In this document: positions 23,983-35,807 of the stretch, piece by piece
Layout of the letters: each line of letters begins with the position of its first letter
How positions within the stretch are numbered: the first letter of the stretch is position 1
Source: Garcia nutans
Taxonomy: Eukaryota; Streptophyta; Magnoliopsida; Malpighiales; Euphorbiaceae
Assembly (NCBI GenBank): GCA_947685225.1
Contig: CANTUV010000002.1
Coordinates: 4,340,001-4,404,000, forward strand
Length of the DNA stretch: 64,000 bases
Reading direction: 5' to 3'
Program-made: the position numbers and the translations under genes
The notes under the pieces: model-generated
The model's input: only the letters and a program-made list of their open reading frames with translations
What the model was told of the DNA's origin: nothing
Database searches by the model: none

Positions 23983-24191
23983 TAGTACAAACCATAATGC
24001 TATTATGCTTAATAATATCAATGACATACAATCAAACAATAAAGATCATACTCAATATACAATATTTCATGAATATTACATTTCATCGTTTAAGTAATAC
24101 TAACATTTCATTACATTATTTCATCACATTATAACATCATTCATAACATCAACATGACATAGACACCTATGGGCCCAACAAGTATTTAATA

Positions 24192-24512
24192 CGATATTCA
24201 GAATTCAGAGTTACTGCTTTGGTTCATAATCACAATAATCAAGCCCGTAGGCAACATATATATATCTCTATCCATGGATAGTGTAACAGACCCAGTCTCT
24301 TGGACCATCAACTCAACAAATTGAGGAGATCCTCAACCCGGCAAGACTGTTACCAATCATATATCTCATAATCACAATTCTCATAATGTAACAGACCCAG
24401 TCTCTTGGACCTCAATTCAACTCAAATTAAAGAGATCCTCAACCCGGCAAGACTGTTACTATTTATAATTCCATAGGCATGCCACCCAAATCCAGAACTC
24501 TGAAACTGAATA
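24192..24512. repeat. Inverted-repeat-bounded array, S1
   Basis: Same flanks (TTCAGAGTTACTG / AACTCTGAAACTG) but different content: two ~125-bp units of the type TAACAGACCCAGTCTCTTGG...CCCGGCAAGACTGTTAC. Confidence 0.82.
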
Positions 24513-24867
24513 GCATATTAAACATACAATTATATCATTATTCTCTTTCTCAATTTGTATCTCAATATCAAATAGGCAATCATGCCTCAACACTTTCATT
24601 TGTATAACCATAGCCACTCACAATGGCTTCTCATCACATTTGAATCATCATGTCTCAATTCACAATATAATACATCATCTTTCACATATCCATAATCAAT
24701 TACATTGAACATAATCATATATGCATACATGCCTCAATTATCTCATTTCACATTATACATATAGTACATTTCACAAGATTCACAATGTGCAAAACATAAC
24801 ATTATTCATATTTGTCAATAATGTCATATCAAGTGAATGTATGCAACAATGCAAGGTTTGTACTTAC

Positions 24868-24955
24868 TTTAAAAGCAATCTACACAACTCTAAACACTTT
24901 CTTTATCCAAAAGTCCTTCACCAAATGAATTAAGGCAATTCACTTTCTTCACAAC
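24868..24955 (-). other. Leader exon counterpart in S1
   Basis: 88 nt between acceptor GGTTTAG and donor GTAAGTAC on the minus strand; starts GTTGTGAAG as in F. Confidence 0.45.
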
Positions 24956-25964
24956 CTAAACCAAAACAATGATGAACCACATCAATTCCAATACAATCAA
25001 TCACTTATTAACCTCATACAAAACCCATAGACCACCATTACAAACCAACAACTCAACCTCAAAGCCCACAGTCGTGGTCACCCAAGACCCCCACCGGCGT
25101 GGGTTAAGATGTGCTTCTGCCCAAAAATTGCCCAACACCCCACGGCCATGGCATCAAAAGGCCACGGGTGTGGCATCCAAGATGCTACTGCCTCCCACCA
25201 AAACATGTATTCCAAGCTTCTAATTCCAACAAACCCAAAAATCATGAAAACCAACAAAAATAATAAACCAAACTTAACATTAACAACACTTACCAACTCA
25301 AAACCCTAATACAATTTCAACACAACCACTTTCAAAACCAACATCAACTTAACTTACTTCCTTCAAACCAAAACCAACACCATAACTAATCAAATCACAC
25401 ATACTTCAACATACTACAACCAACACACTCCTATTTCAAACATCTACCATCAAACTCAAACCCTACTTTAAGAAAACAAAAGAAATCAAGATAGAGAACT
25501 TACCAAAATAATAAAACTTCTTGTACTTTCACTTAATCACTTGAAAACCCCTTCAATTTTGAGCTTTAACATCAAAACAAAACTTGCTCTCTCTTGCTAT
25601 AGAGTGGCCGGCCATGGAAGGAGAAAGGAAAGAAGAAGAAATGAGAAAAGTCAACTTCCTCTTCTCTTTAAATCTCCACCAAGCAATTCAAAATGAAAAT
25701 GACTAAAATACCCTCTTTAAAACATTCTAACTCCTTTATCATTCATTTGCCCTTTTTAGTAACTTCACACTTCACAAATTAAATATCTTCTTACCTTGAC
25801 CCACCATTTTGACCAACATATATGTTACATATATTACCATATATACAACATATACATTCTCTCTAAACAATCTTTTCCTTTCCAATAACACATATACATT
25901 AGATTCAAATGAAATAACAATTATATCAATACTTCTAGGGCACATTTTGGGATATTACACTCGG

Positions 25965-26328
25965 ACTTTGAATTTGATTGGTTTGAGCTTAGACTCAGTT
26001 TCTTGAGACTTAAACATGACTTTAGCTCGGTATCTGACACAAGCTTAGATTTGGCTCAATATCTAAGACTAGCTTGGACTCTATTTTTTAACTTTGGCTT
26101 GGTATATGACATAGGTTTGACTAGTTTAGGACTCAACCTTCTCATAGTACCAGATGTCAAAGGGTTTCTAAATGATAGGCATGAAAGGAATTAATTTCTA
26201 GGTTTTGGTAGGAAATGTATTTGGCATTTTGGTAGATATGGGAAGGTTTATTTGATTAAGGCATATTTAGTCTAACCTTAATTATGGCTAGGAAGGGTTA
26301 CCAATACTAATTTTCTTGAGTGGAATGA
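25965..26328. other. Tat/Ogre-like spacer right of S1
   Basis: Continuation of the degenerate GACTTGGACT/GCTTAGACTC word series interrupted by S1, fading out by about 26150. No gene is visible. Confidence 0.4.
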
Positions 26329-27105
26329 TCATCCTATTATCAAAAGGTCTTGAATTTTGTGCCTTAAGCTTCTACATTCATTAGTTCTATGTCTGCACAT
26401 TTAATGGTATACATAATATTTATTGATCTTGTAGATTTTATTTAAGGGGTGAGGTGGCTTACATGGTTTTAAGGGTGTCAATAGATGGGCCTCCAAAGCT
26501 TTAACATAGACCAGACCTAAAGGCATCCCCAAATCTGTAAATTATTTTCTAGTATTGCTATTTTTGAAATGCTTGCCCATGTTAGAGGGATCTATTATTG
26601 TTGTGTCATGCTTCATGAGTCCCTGATGGTTGGAGCTATTTTCTTTACCTTGAAAATTATTCAAGGAAAGAGGAAGGTTAATGTTGGCCTGGGAAGCCTC
26701 TTGAGTAGAAACCATATTAGTTACTGCATGGGCTTGATCTAAATTATTTAAGGATCGATGTTGGGCATCTAAATAATTAATTAGGATATTCTTGAAATTA
26801 GCCTATTGGATATTCAATGTAGTAGCGGCTTTGACATGTTCTTCCGACTTCTTAATGAGTTCAACAACACAAACTTGTTGTGTGACGAGTGTTGCCAAAA
26901 ATTTCTCTTATTGTTCTTTAAGGAGGCTAGTGGAATGAGCTTGATGGGCTTCAAGGATGGATTGAAAATTCTCCTCTTGCTTCTTAAGGAGGTTGGTAAA
27001 GTCACCTTACTGGGCACTAAGAGCCATCTAAAAGTCAACTTCTTGCTTCTTGAGGAAAGCTTTAAGGTAAAGGGGCATCTTAGTGTTGTCTCCTTGTTAG
27101 GCCAT
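26329..27105 (-). pseudogene. Tat/Ogre-type Ty3/gypsy gag remnant
   Basis: The minus-strand translation from an ATG at 27105 to a TGA at 26329 stays in one frame with several stops. The N-terminal part is a Gln/Lys-rich heptad region with repeats of the type LKKQEENF, probably a coiled coil. The C-terminal part has FTDLGMPLGLVYVKALEAHL, a Pro/Lys linker, then YYVYH and ECRSLRHKIQDLL. This matches the usual end of Tat/Ogre gag, where a YCxFH...HDTEEC knuckle is followed by LKxxIExLI. The central capsid part is missing or unrecognisable. Several stops read as Q-to-stop changes (CAA to TAA, CAG to TAG). The PBS-like site at 28248-28257 lies upstream on the same strand, as expected. Confidence 0.7.
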
Positions 27106-28247
27106 GGGTACATTCACATGAAAAGGTTGGGTCAAGAAAAGCTTAGAGAAAAATTGAATTACTCAGTAAGGCAATAGAATGCTTAAAGACTTGCACAGAT
27201 GGACTTAGTTGGTACGATATTGGTGATGAGTGGTTCATGGTTAATGGCCCATATGTAGACCAAGGTAGATGATGCTTTGGGTATGGTTAAACTGCCAGTC
27301 GATGGGTCATGGTTCATGATTTGGGCACATGGAGCATCAGTTCATATGTTGTGGTTATGAAGTCTAGCTTTTGAGACTAAGTGGTTATGCATATGGGCTA
27401 GGGTCCAAGGTTGGAGATGGTTCACATGGGTATGGTTAATATGGTCAAATAGTTTGGTACATGTGTTATGGCTTAAGATGGCTTACATGGGCATGGTTAA
27501 TGTGGTCAAGTGGTTTAGTGTATGAATGCGTACAATCCCAAGAGGAGCACCATATATTTAGGTTGAATGGTGGGCCATTGTGGCCGAGTTGGATAGGTGT
27601 GTTCTCAAAAGGTAAGCTATTTGGGTAGGTATGGTGAGGTATATGGGATGAGAGTGTTCTAAAAAGGTGAACCATGTGGCTAAGTAATATGCTGAAGTAA
27701 GCTAGATCGATGTATTCCCAAAAGATAATCCATGTGACTAGATTAGCTAATGAACCATTGCAACTAGATTAGATGTTGACCCTATTATAGATAGGTTAGG
27801 CTGCGGGTCATTAGCGTTTAGATTGGATGTTGAGCCTATTGGATGGGCTAGCTCTTAGGGCTAATATTATATAAGATTAGCTCTTATGACAAAGGTTTAT
27901 ATGGATGAGCCCTTATGAACAAGTTGGATGGGTGTGTTCCCAAAAGGAGAGCCATGTAGTTGGGATATGATTCAAATAGCTAAACCTATGTGGCTTAGAG
28001 AAGTTGGATATGGTCTTTAATAGTTTGATCCATTATGGCTCGGTGAGGCTAGGTAGGGTATGCTCCCTAAGGATTGAACCTTGTGACTAAGTGGGGTACA
28101 GTCCTTAAAGGTTGAGCCATGTAGCTAGATAGGGTATGGTCCTACGAGCACCATTTTTTTTTTCTGGCCTGTGCTCGATGCTTTAAAGTCTCAACAGTGC
28201 CAGATTATTGATCTCAAGGATTTGATAGGTAGGACTTATTGTAAAAT
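27106..28247 (-). other. Tat/Ogre-like leader with degenerate short repeats
   Basis: Non-coding stretch between gag and the PBS. It is built of recurring words: TGGTTCACATGGGTATGGTTAA units with ~58-bp spacing (27410-27530), then GAGCCATGTGGCTAG and GGGTATGGTCC variants (27540-28150). I see no reading frame with family similarity on either strand. Confidence 0.5.
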
Positions 28248-28257
28248 GGAGTCGCCA
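28248..28257 (-). other. Tat/Ogre-like primer binding site (partial match)
   Basis: The minus strand reads TGGCGACTCC, the first ten bases of the PBS usual in Tat/Ogre elements. The following bases (ATTTTAC) depart from the common CGCTGGGGA. The position upstream of the minus-strand gag supports the call. Confidence 0.55.
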
Positions 28258-28261
28258 CCAG

Positions 28262-31200
28262 TGGAATCGAGAAATGTTAGGGCATAGTATTCTCTTTATT
28301 CCTTTTTTGAGAAATCCCTGACCCCTATTTAACCTAGATTCGAGAAGTTAGGTACATAAGGGAACAACATAGATGAGAATCCTTATTATTCACATATGCC
28401 CGATTTAAAGAATTGGCCTCCTTTATGATTCATTTATTAGTAAGGATTATTCAGGATATTAGGTGAAGATCAACATATATAAAATAAGTAGCATATGAAA
28501 TAAACATATGCATATCATGATGCACGTGATGCATGACTATAATGAAACATACTCTTTACAACAATGAATCTACAAAGAGAAATAATTATATTACATAGCT
28601 TCTCAAATCCTATACATTGTTCTAAAGAGAAAATTACATCTTTTCCTACATATAATATATTTAGAAAGGAGAAATGATGAATGTATGCTGGGTAGAATGC
28701 TTGATGTTATGGATTGACTAAGCATAATGATAATAATGAAGTAACAGAAGGCAAATATAAAAGAAAAGAAAATAAATAAAGAAAATGAGTTCTGGTCATA
28801 CCAAATTTGATAATTATAAAATTATCAAAGTCGAGAATACCCTACAAGATCAAACGACTGAATAAAACCACTATATACATAATTAAATGAGAATGCCTTG
28901 CAAGATCAACCTGTGAGATCTCTTAGTTAAATAAAATCAATATGCACATGATTAAATGAGAATGCCGAATTTGATGTTAAAACAAATATCAATTTTGAGA
29001 ATCTCCTCATATAGGGACAACCTGTAAGATCTGTTGGTTAAATAAAATTGATATGCACATGATTAAATGAGAATGTCGAATTTGATATTCAAGAAATGTC
29101 AGGTTCATTAGTATGCGATATTCATTGGAATATCATATTTGATAGTTGCCAACCATTTCTAGTAGGATGACCTTCATCTATAGATCGAGTCCACATCCTA
29201 TGTCTATGTGCATGATGGGATCATAAATAAATCTATAATAACAAACATACATGTATAGGAGTATGACAGTAATGTTCAATGATTATGGAAAGAATAAAAC
29301 AACAAAAAGAACTACAGAAAGAAAAGGATTAGTGGAATACAACATGGCATATGCACTGAGTTTTTAATCGTATATCGAATTTGATATTGATGTGAATATC
29401 GAACTCGATAATCATTCACCATTTCTGGCAGAAGCAAACTACATTAGCAGATTTTCCATAAAAGTTGTTTTAAAGGTCTTTTCCAGTTCTAGGATCCTAG
29501 CCCTCAGTTAGGAAAGTTAGATATAGTCCATTAGAGCTTATTTCACTTTTCATATGTCATATGTTTAAAGATTTGACTTGGTGTTGATAGATCTTAGTTC
29601 TTTAATGAGAGTTTATTGGTTCTTTGGAGTTTAGTGATTTTGGTTCTCATTAAGTAATGCAAATGAAAGAAATAATACAATGTAAACAATGGTCACGGAA
29701 TTGAATAATATATATTCAAGAATAAACATTAAAAGCTTAGGAAACCTACTGCCAAAGGATGGAGATCTCAACCAACTTCATGTGGTTACAAAGTGTTCTT
29801 CATTTTTATTTTGAATGATTGAACTTTTCTACAATAATGCTCCTTTTACAAGTGGATACAAGATAAAGGATGGGAATAATCACAGAGAATGCTTTTTAAC
29901 CCTCTTTCTTTTGTCACTCATAGAGAAAAGCAAAGATTTTTAAAGGAAAGGTCCTTAAGCTCCATCCCTCCTCTACAAAAAATTCTCCTCAAAGAGAGCT
30001 GGAATCCCCCTCTTATAGGAGAGAGATGAGGTTTGTACAATAGAACTATGGAGTTCGGAAGTATAAAATTACCAAATTTGATAATTTGAAGAATCAATGA
30101 ATCTACTTCTTGGCTGTCTATAAGACATTCTTGGATGATTATTAACTTCTATAATAACATTATCAAACACGACAATAATTACTAGGGTTGTAAATTCCAA
30201 TGTCTATAGTTTGCCCCCTGCTTGAGCGATGTGAAATCCTTGGGAATATTGGATATGCAAAAAGCATCAAGTGTTATTAGATGTGTAATCATTGCTGAGT
30301 GTAGTTTCCATTAGACATTATCATCCTTTGGCTGCTTAATGTTAACAAGGCATGCTCACCCTTCCTTCGGACATGCATGTCCTCTGGCTGATTAGTGTTG
30401 GTAGGGCATGCTCACCCCTCTTTTGGACATGCTCATGATTTGGTTGCTTGATGCAAACATGGCATGCTCTCCCCCTCCTTCAGATATGCTCATCCTTTGA
30501 CTGCTTGATATTTGACAGGGCATGCTGGCCCCTCCATTAGACATGCTCATCCTTCGGCTGATTAGTGTTGATAGGGCATTCTCGCCACTCATTCAGACAT
30601 GCTCATCCTCCAGCTGATTGGTGTTAATAGGGCATGCTCGCCCCTCATTCGGACATGCTTATCCTTTGGATGCTTAATGTTTGACAGGGTATGCTTGCCC
30701 CTCTTTTGGACATGCTCGTCCTTCGGTTGCTTAATGTTGACTGGGCATGTTCGCTCCTCCTTCAGACATGCTTGTCCTACGACTGCTTCATATGGACAGG
30801 GCATTTTTGCCCCCTCCTTCTCTTTTTTTTAATTACTTTTTTACCCCTGATATTTATTAGATGGTGTATTTCTTTTGCCCCCTTGCGTATGAAGATGTTA
30901 AAGATTAGCTTCGGAACATCTTTTTATGCATATGTTCTTGTTTGAATCACTAGCAAGCTCTATTACTTAAGAATCATTTCTCTTAGCAAAGTCTATGAAA
31001 GTAACTTTGTTTAAATCGATCATCATGTGCTTAGTGGTACTTCAGTCAGAGAAACATTACACATTTGGTGTTTAATCAAATGTTTCTCTTATGATGTCTC
31101 CTTCCATATGCAAGCCTGCCTGCTATTGTCTCCACCAATATCATCTTAGTCTTTTAAAGAGTTCACCAGGTCTTTCTTAGGCTTGTAATGGGGTTAGTTA

Positions 31201-32232
31201 AAGTGTGCGAGTTATGATATGGAGGCTTATCGATGATTTGGTGGGCAAGCAATACTAAGTTTACTTCCTGTAATTCTTTGTACACCACTTTTGGCTAGAA
31301 CTATGTGTTGATGCATAACTTTCTTATTTTTCTCAGGTGAACATTATTCATTCTCTTCTCTTTTCTTCTTCCCCCTTTTTTTATGCTTGATTTTCTAGTT
31401 TATCTCTTTTTTTTTTGAGATTCTTATGGAGTTTCTTTGACTTTTTGAGATGCAACTTAGTATCACTTAGCCATCCAAATAAGGTAAAGTGATGGTTTCT
31501 ATATTTTGTGAAAGAGTAAGCTAAAACTTTTATTTGGTTACAATAGGGAGACTAATAATGATGAATTGAAAGGGTGGTTGTATGGATCTAGCTAACTAAG
31601 AATGCCTAGATCATATACTCTAAAATTGACTAAAATGAAAATTTTGGCTCGACATCCCTTGTAGGTGTGTTCTAGAAGAAATGGGACCCCTTGGTTAGAC
31701 GGCCATTGTAGGAGTCCTCTCTGAGCTGGTGTTCATTGGAATAAAAGGTATTTTTATACACCAATTACTTTATTCAAGCAACAGCTTAAGAGTGTTCGCC
31801 CTCATCTTACTTAGGTTTTTATTGGAAATCCACTCTCCTTTTTTTCTTTTTTTTGTCTTCCATCTTGGCCTTATGATATTTGAAAGAACTTTTTTCCAAA
31901 AGTAAAAATTGGGTAAAAGTTAAAAGATTGAGCTCATAATGCTTTTGTCAAATTTGACATTAATAATGTCGTATTCGATAGTAAATTAAAGCAAGAAGGA
32001 TAAACATGCTTCCTTGTAACTTATTATCAAGTCACCCGCAAAAAATATAGAAATTGATATTTACTTATTCTTTCAATAGTGGTCGTAGAGCATTTAAAAT
32101 TCACTGAAGGCATTTCCCTCTTTCGTTTCTTCCTCTTACTTCTTTCTGTTAATCAATTATAATTTCTTCTCCATTTTCCCAAAAACTTCTCCTCCTCACT
32201 ACTTCTTAATCTCCTCTGCCTCCTTTACTATC
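28262..32232 (-). repeat. Probable Tat/Ogre-like 5' LTR (far end unresolved)
   Basis: If the PBS call is right, the LTR begins (plus-strand reading) with TGGAATCGAG at 28262. It would contain the scattered ATCGAATTCGATA-type words (from ~28800) and the 56-bp minisatellite at 30310-30830. I cannot place its other end: no second LTR is in the window, and the same words continue to about 32940, past the PMD exon. No gene is supported here. The short frames over the minisatellite (both strands near 30390-30945) follow from its repeat structure. Confidence 0.4.
30310..30830. repeat. 56-bp minisatellite, about nine units
   Basis: Units with the anchor GGCATGCTCGCCCCTC start at about 30349, 30405, 30461, 30519, 30575, 30631, 30688, 30744 and 30799, so the period is 55-58 bp. 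Each has two halves, GGCATGCTCGCCCCTC and GGACATGCTCATCCTTCGG, followed by CTGCTTAATGTTGACA. Units differ by 10-25 percent by eye. Because 56 is not a multiple of 3, frames on both strands change from unit to unit. Confidence 0.88.
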
Positions 32233-33280
32233 ATGAGGACCAAAAACATTGATGGTGTGCTTGACTTCACCTACTATGGCAAGTTATCGAAGTTTTATGC
32301 CTCCCATTTAGTGATGAGCCTTTCCTCCATGTCCAACCCTCCCCTCATTCTGATAGGGGGTCATCACAGACAAATGGAAACTTCTCAAGTGAGTTTTCTC
32401 AATTTTTTGCTCTTTTGATGTGGGATTGTTGTTTGAATCAATTTTCCTCCATTATTGCAATATCTAGTACATGAATATCGAATTCAACAGTAACATTGTC
32501 GAGTTCAATGGTATATTAGATAGTGTATAGTACTTTCTACATTTTCTTGCCTTTTTATTCACCATTTTGTTATGATTTGATCATGTAAGAAGGAATTTCC
32601 AAATTATTTTGCATGAGATGTTCAGGTTTATTTAGTTTATCTGCTAGTTAGGGTAAGATATCTATACTTCAACATCCCATTGAATCAAGCCCTAGAGATG
32701 TCAAAATCGTTAGTTTAAGCTTTGATAGACCATGTGTCAAATTTGGTAATTCTAAGATTGTTGTATTGATACTTGCTTCAATAATCTTTCTTTGTTTGCT
32801 TGAGGCTTTTGTTTAGGTGAATATCGAATTCGATAGTTGTTTATCACCTTGTTCACTTATTTGTTCAAAATTTTAGCTTTACATGGATATCTTATTCGAT
32901 AGTAATTACAGTGTGTGATAATAAAAATACCGAATTCTATACTTTATACCCTGCCTTCATGCTTTCTTCTTCTTTTCTCCCCTTTTTGATGCAGTTTGTA
33001 ACACCCCCATACTCTATATAAGTACTATACATATACTTGGTATACATACAATACGTATATAAAGTATAAGAATGTTACTTTTCGTTTCAATTATTTTAAA
33101 ACCTTTATCCAAGTTCAAGCAATATTACATTAATTTAAAGAACATTTACAAATATCATGATTCTTATAAAAATACAATATAATTAAAATCACCTATGTAT
33201 GCATCACCTTCTAGTTGGTCTCGAGACACTCTTACCCTTCTCGTGGCATAACAGTTGAACTTCCAGATCAATCGCATAAT

Positions 33281-33322
33281 CACCTGCGCGATTACACAAC
33301 CGCGCTAAGCCCAAGAGCTTAG
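33281..33322 (-). repeat. Double-hairpin LTR module (S2)
   Basis: CTAAGCTCTTGGGCTTAG, then GCGCGGTTGTGTAATCGCGC and AGGTG on the minus strand. Confidence 0.85.
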
Positions 33323-33860
33323 AAGTACAAATAAATATAAAATATAAAATATATGCTTTACCAAAGAATCATACCTCATATTTTTAGCATCATATTTTAT
33401 TGTTCTTTTACCCCGTTTTCCTTTCTCAATGTATTCTTCATATATACCCACAAATCCCATAAATTATATACCTATTTACATGGAACATTCACAACACGAT
33501 ACTTACCCTTCCTATCTCATATGCATAAAAATATACATCATTTCAATAAATCACCATTCAATGATCTATCCAAACCTTCATGAAAACAATACTCACAAAT
33601 TCCCCATTCATATACATTTTACACATCAGACTATATTTTCATAAAATCATATCTCAACAAAGCTCCTCAAGCCATATTCACTTTCAATATATTATTACAT
33701 ACATTACAAAATCATACTTCATAACATCATTTTATTCACAATTCATTAATCATTAATCACACTTTCAACAAAGTCAGCCATAAATCCCATTATTCATTTA
33801 TTTCAACATTTGAATATCACATTGACAACAAAGACAGACTCGGGCCCAAACAACACACTA

Positions 33861-34200
33861 ATATGCCATTCAATTTTCAGAGTTAATGCTTTGGTTTAAT
33901 TATCACATTTATTATTATCCCAACTAGGCTTCAAGGATTAGGCTCAACCAAGCTTCAAGGGGAACAAAGCATGCTAAGTATCAACCCAACTTGGCTTCAA
34001 GAACCAATCCAACCTAGCTTCAAGGGTTGTAACATCTCAATTAGGCTTCAAGGACTAGACCCAACCAAGCTTCAAGGGGAGTAAAACATGTTAAACTTCA
34101 ACCCAAGTTGGCTTCAAGGATCAAGCCCAACCTAACTTCAAGAGATTGTTACTATAGGCATGCCACCAACAACAAACTCTGAAAATGGAATAACACATTA
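33861..34200. repeat. Inverted-repeat-bounded array, S2
   Basis: CTTCAAGG units between TTTTCAGAGTTAATG and AACTCTGAAAATGG, as in A and B. Confidence 0.82.
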
Positions 34201-34668
34201 GTCACACAACTCATTTATTATTTCTTTATCAATATCATTCTCAATTATCATTATAGCCAATCACAATGGCTTCACATCTCATTTGATTCATCATGGCCAA
34301 TCACAATGGCTTCATATCACATTTGATTCATCATAGCCAATCACAATGGCTTCATATCACATTCTTATTCACAATAATACACTTTATTATTCAAGTATAC
34401 ATCAATTACATTAAACATCAATTAGGCAAATCTATCATATCATTTTTATCATCACTCAATGGCATTGAACATTATCTAGGCATACATCAATCATAACATT
34501 ACTTTCACATCATACAAATTATATCATCACATCTTTCACCTTCCATAACATATACATTATCCATATACATATACACCAACACTATAATACATTAACACAT
34601 TTATAGCTGAAGGTGTTAAGGTCCTAAATCATATAAATATATGAAATCAAATGAAGTTTTGTACTTAC

Positions 34669-34751
34669 CTCAAGAGAAACTCACATCCATCTACTTTTTC
34701 TTTCATAAATCCTTCAGTACTTGGATTAAAGCAACTCAATCTCTTCAACAC
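34669..34751 (-). other. Leader exon counterpart in S2
   Basis: 83 nt between acceptor GGGATTAG and donor GTAAGTAC on the minus strand. Confidence 0.45.
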
Positions 34752-34840
34752 CTAATCCCAAAAGTGATCATACATACTTACTTAGAGATACACATAAGAT
34801 AATATAGGTAAGAATCAACTAGGGCAAACTCCACACACAT

Positions 34841-35130
34841 GACACGCTCACCAACACGGGCGTGTCCTTGATCGTGCCCTAAACCAACAATACAGAAGCT
34901 TTGACACGCTCAATACCACGGGCGTGTCACTGGGCGTGTAATACATTCTGCCTCACACAAAACATCGACACGTCCAACAACATGAGCGTGCTCATGGCTG
35001 TGTAAATTCTCAAATCTCACAGTAGCTATGACACGCTCACCAACACGGGCGTGTTACTAGTCGTGTCGAACCTACTGCCACCAACATAATTGACACGCCT
35101 AAGAACCTGGACGTGCTCATGGGCGTGTCA
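34841..35130. repeat. GACACGCTC/GGGCGTGTC cluster in S2
   Basis: Four or five GACACGCTC...CACGGGCGTGTC pairs, spaced about 50-65 bp. Confidence 0.86.
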
Positions 35131-35572
35131 GGCCAAAAATCCAGATTCCGGCCAAAACAACAAGACACCCAACAAAACACCCCTTATCACCAACATCCAC
35201 TTCCAACAAACTTACCAAAACATACCCAAAAACCATTTTAAACTTACAAAACATCAAAACAACTCCCACATACATCAATCACAAATCACAAACATCATTA
35301 CAAACCTTAAACACAATTACAACACCATCTCTTTCAACACACTTACTCTTTTCTTCAATCCATCCTTAAAATCCATAATCAATTTACTCACATACTCTTA
35401 AACATATCAAAATCAAACAACACACTCTTAAACAATCTATCAAACTCAAACACAACTTCAATTAAACCAAGAAATCAAAAGATGACTTACTTGAATTTCT
35501 TGCCAAATCTTCAAACTTCATCTTCAATCTTCTTAAAATCCTTAAGCAATTTGATGTGAAGATCAAAAATCA

Positions 35573-35620
<48 letters not shown>

Positions 35621-35773
35621 ATCCACGAAGAAGAAGAAGAAGAAGAAGAAAGAAAGAATCTTTTCTTTCTTTGTTCTTATCTCTTATATATATATATAAT
35701 AATAATAATAATAATATAATATTATTATTTCCAAAATATCTTCTTACTCCTTTTGACTTTCTTTCCTTCTTTC

Positions 35774-35807
<34 letters not shown>

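Larger units (their letters stand above)
23561..25959 (-). mobile_element. Solo LTR S1 of the element F clade
   Basis: A 2399-bp LTR bounded by TGTAACACC...GATATTACA on the plus strand, with a perfect target duplication CTCGG (23556-23560 and 25960-25964). There is no internal sequence, so it is a solo LTR from LTR-LTR recombination. It contains a promoter-like segment (25812-25838), a leader donor (25503/25504), a candidate leader exon (24868-24955), an inverted-repeat-bounded array of two ~125-bp units (24192-24512) and the double-hairpin module (23940-23982). The CpG word cluster is reduced to a few CACGGCC-like words (25068-25170). Confidence 0.92.

Noticed and set aside
27466..27675. Minus-strand ORF MVHLFRTLSSH...
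   Set aside because: It lies on degenerate short repeats upstream of the Tat-like gag and shows no family similarity.
30392..30945. Overlapping short ORFs on both strands (MSGENALSTL..., MLAPLLDMLV...)
   Set aside because: They follow from the 56-bp minisatellite, shift frame from unit to unit and resemble no protein family.
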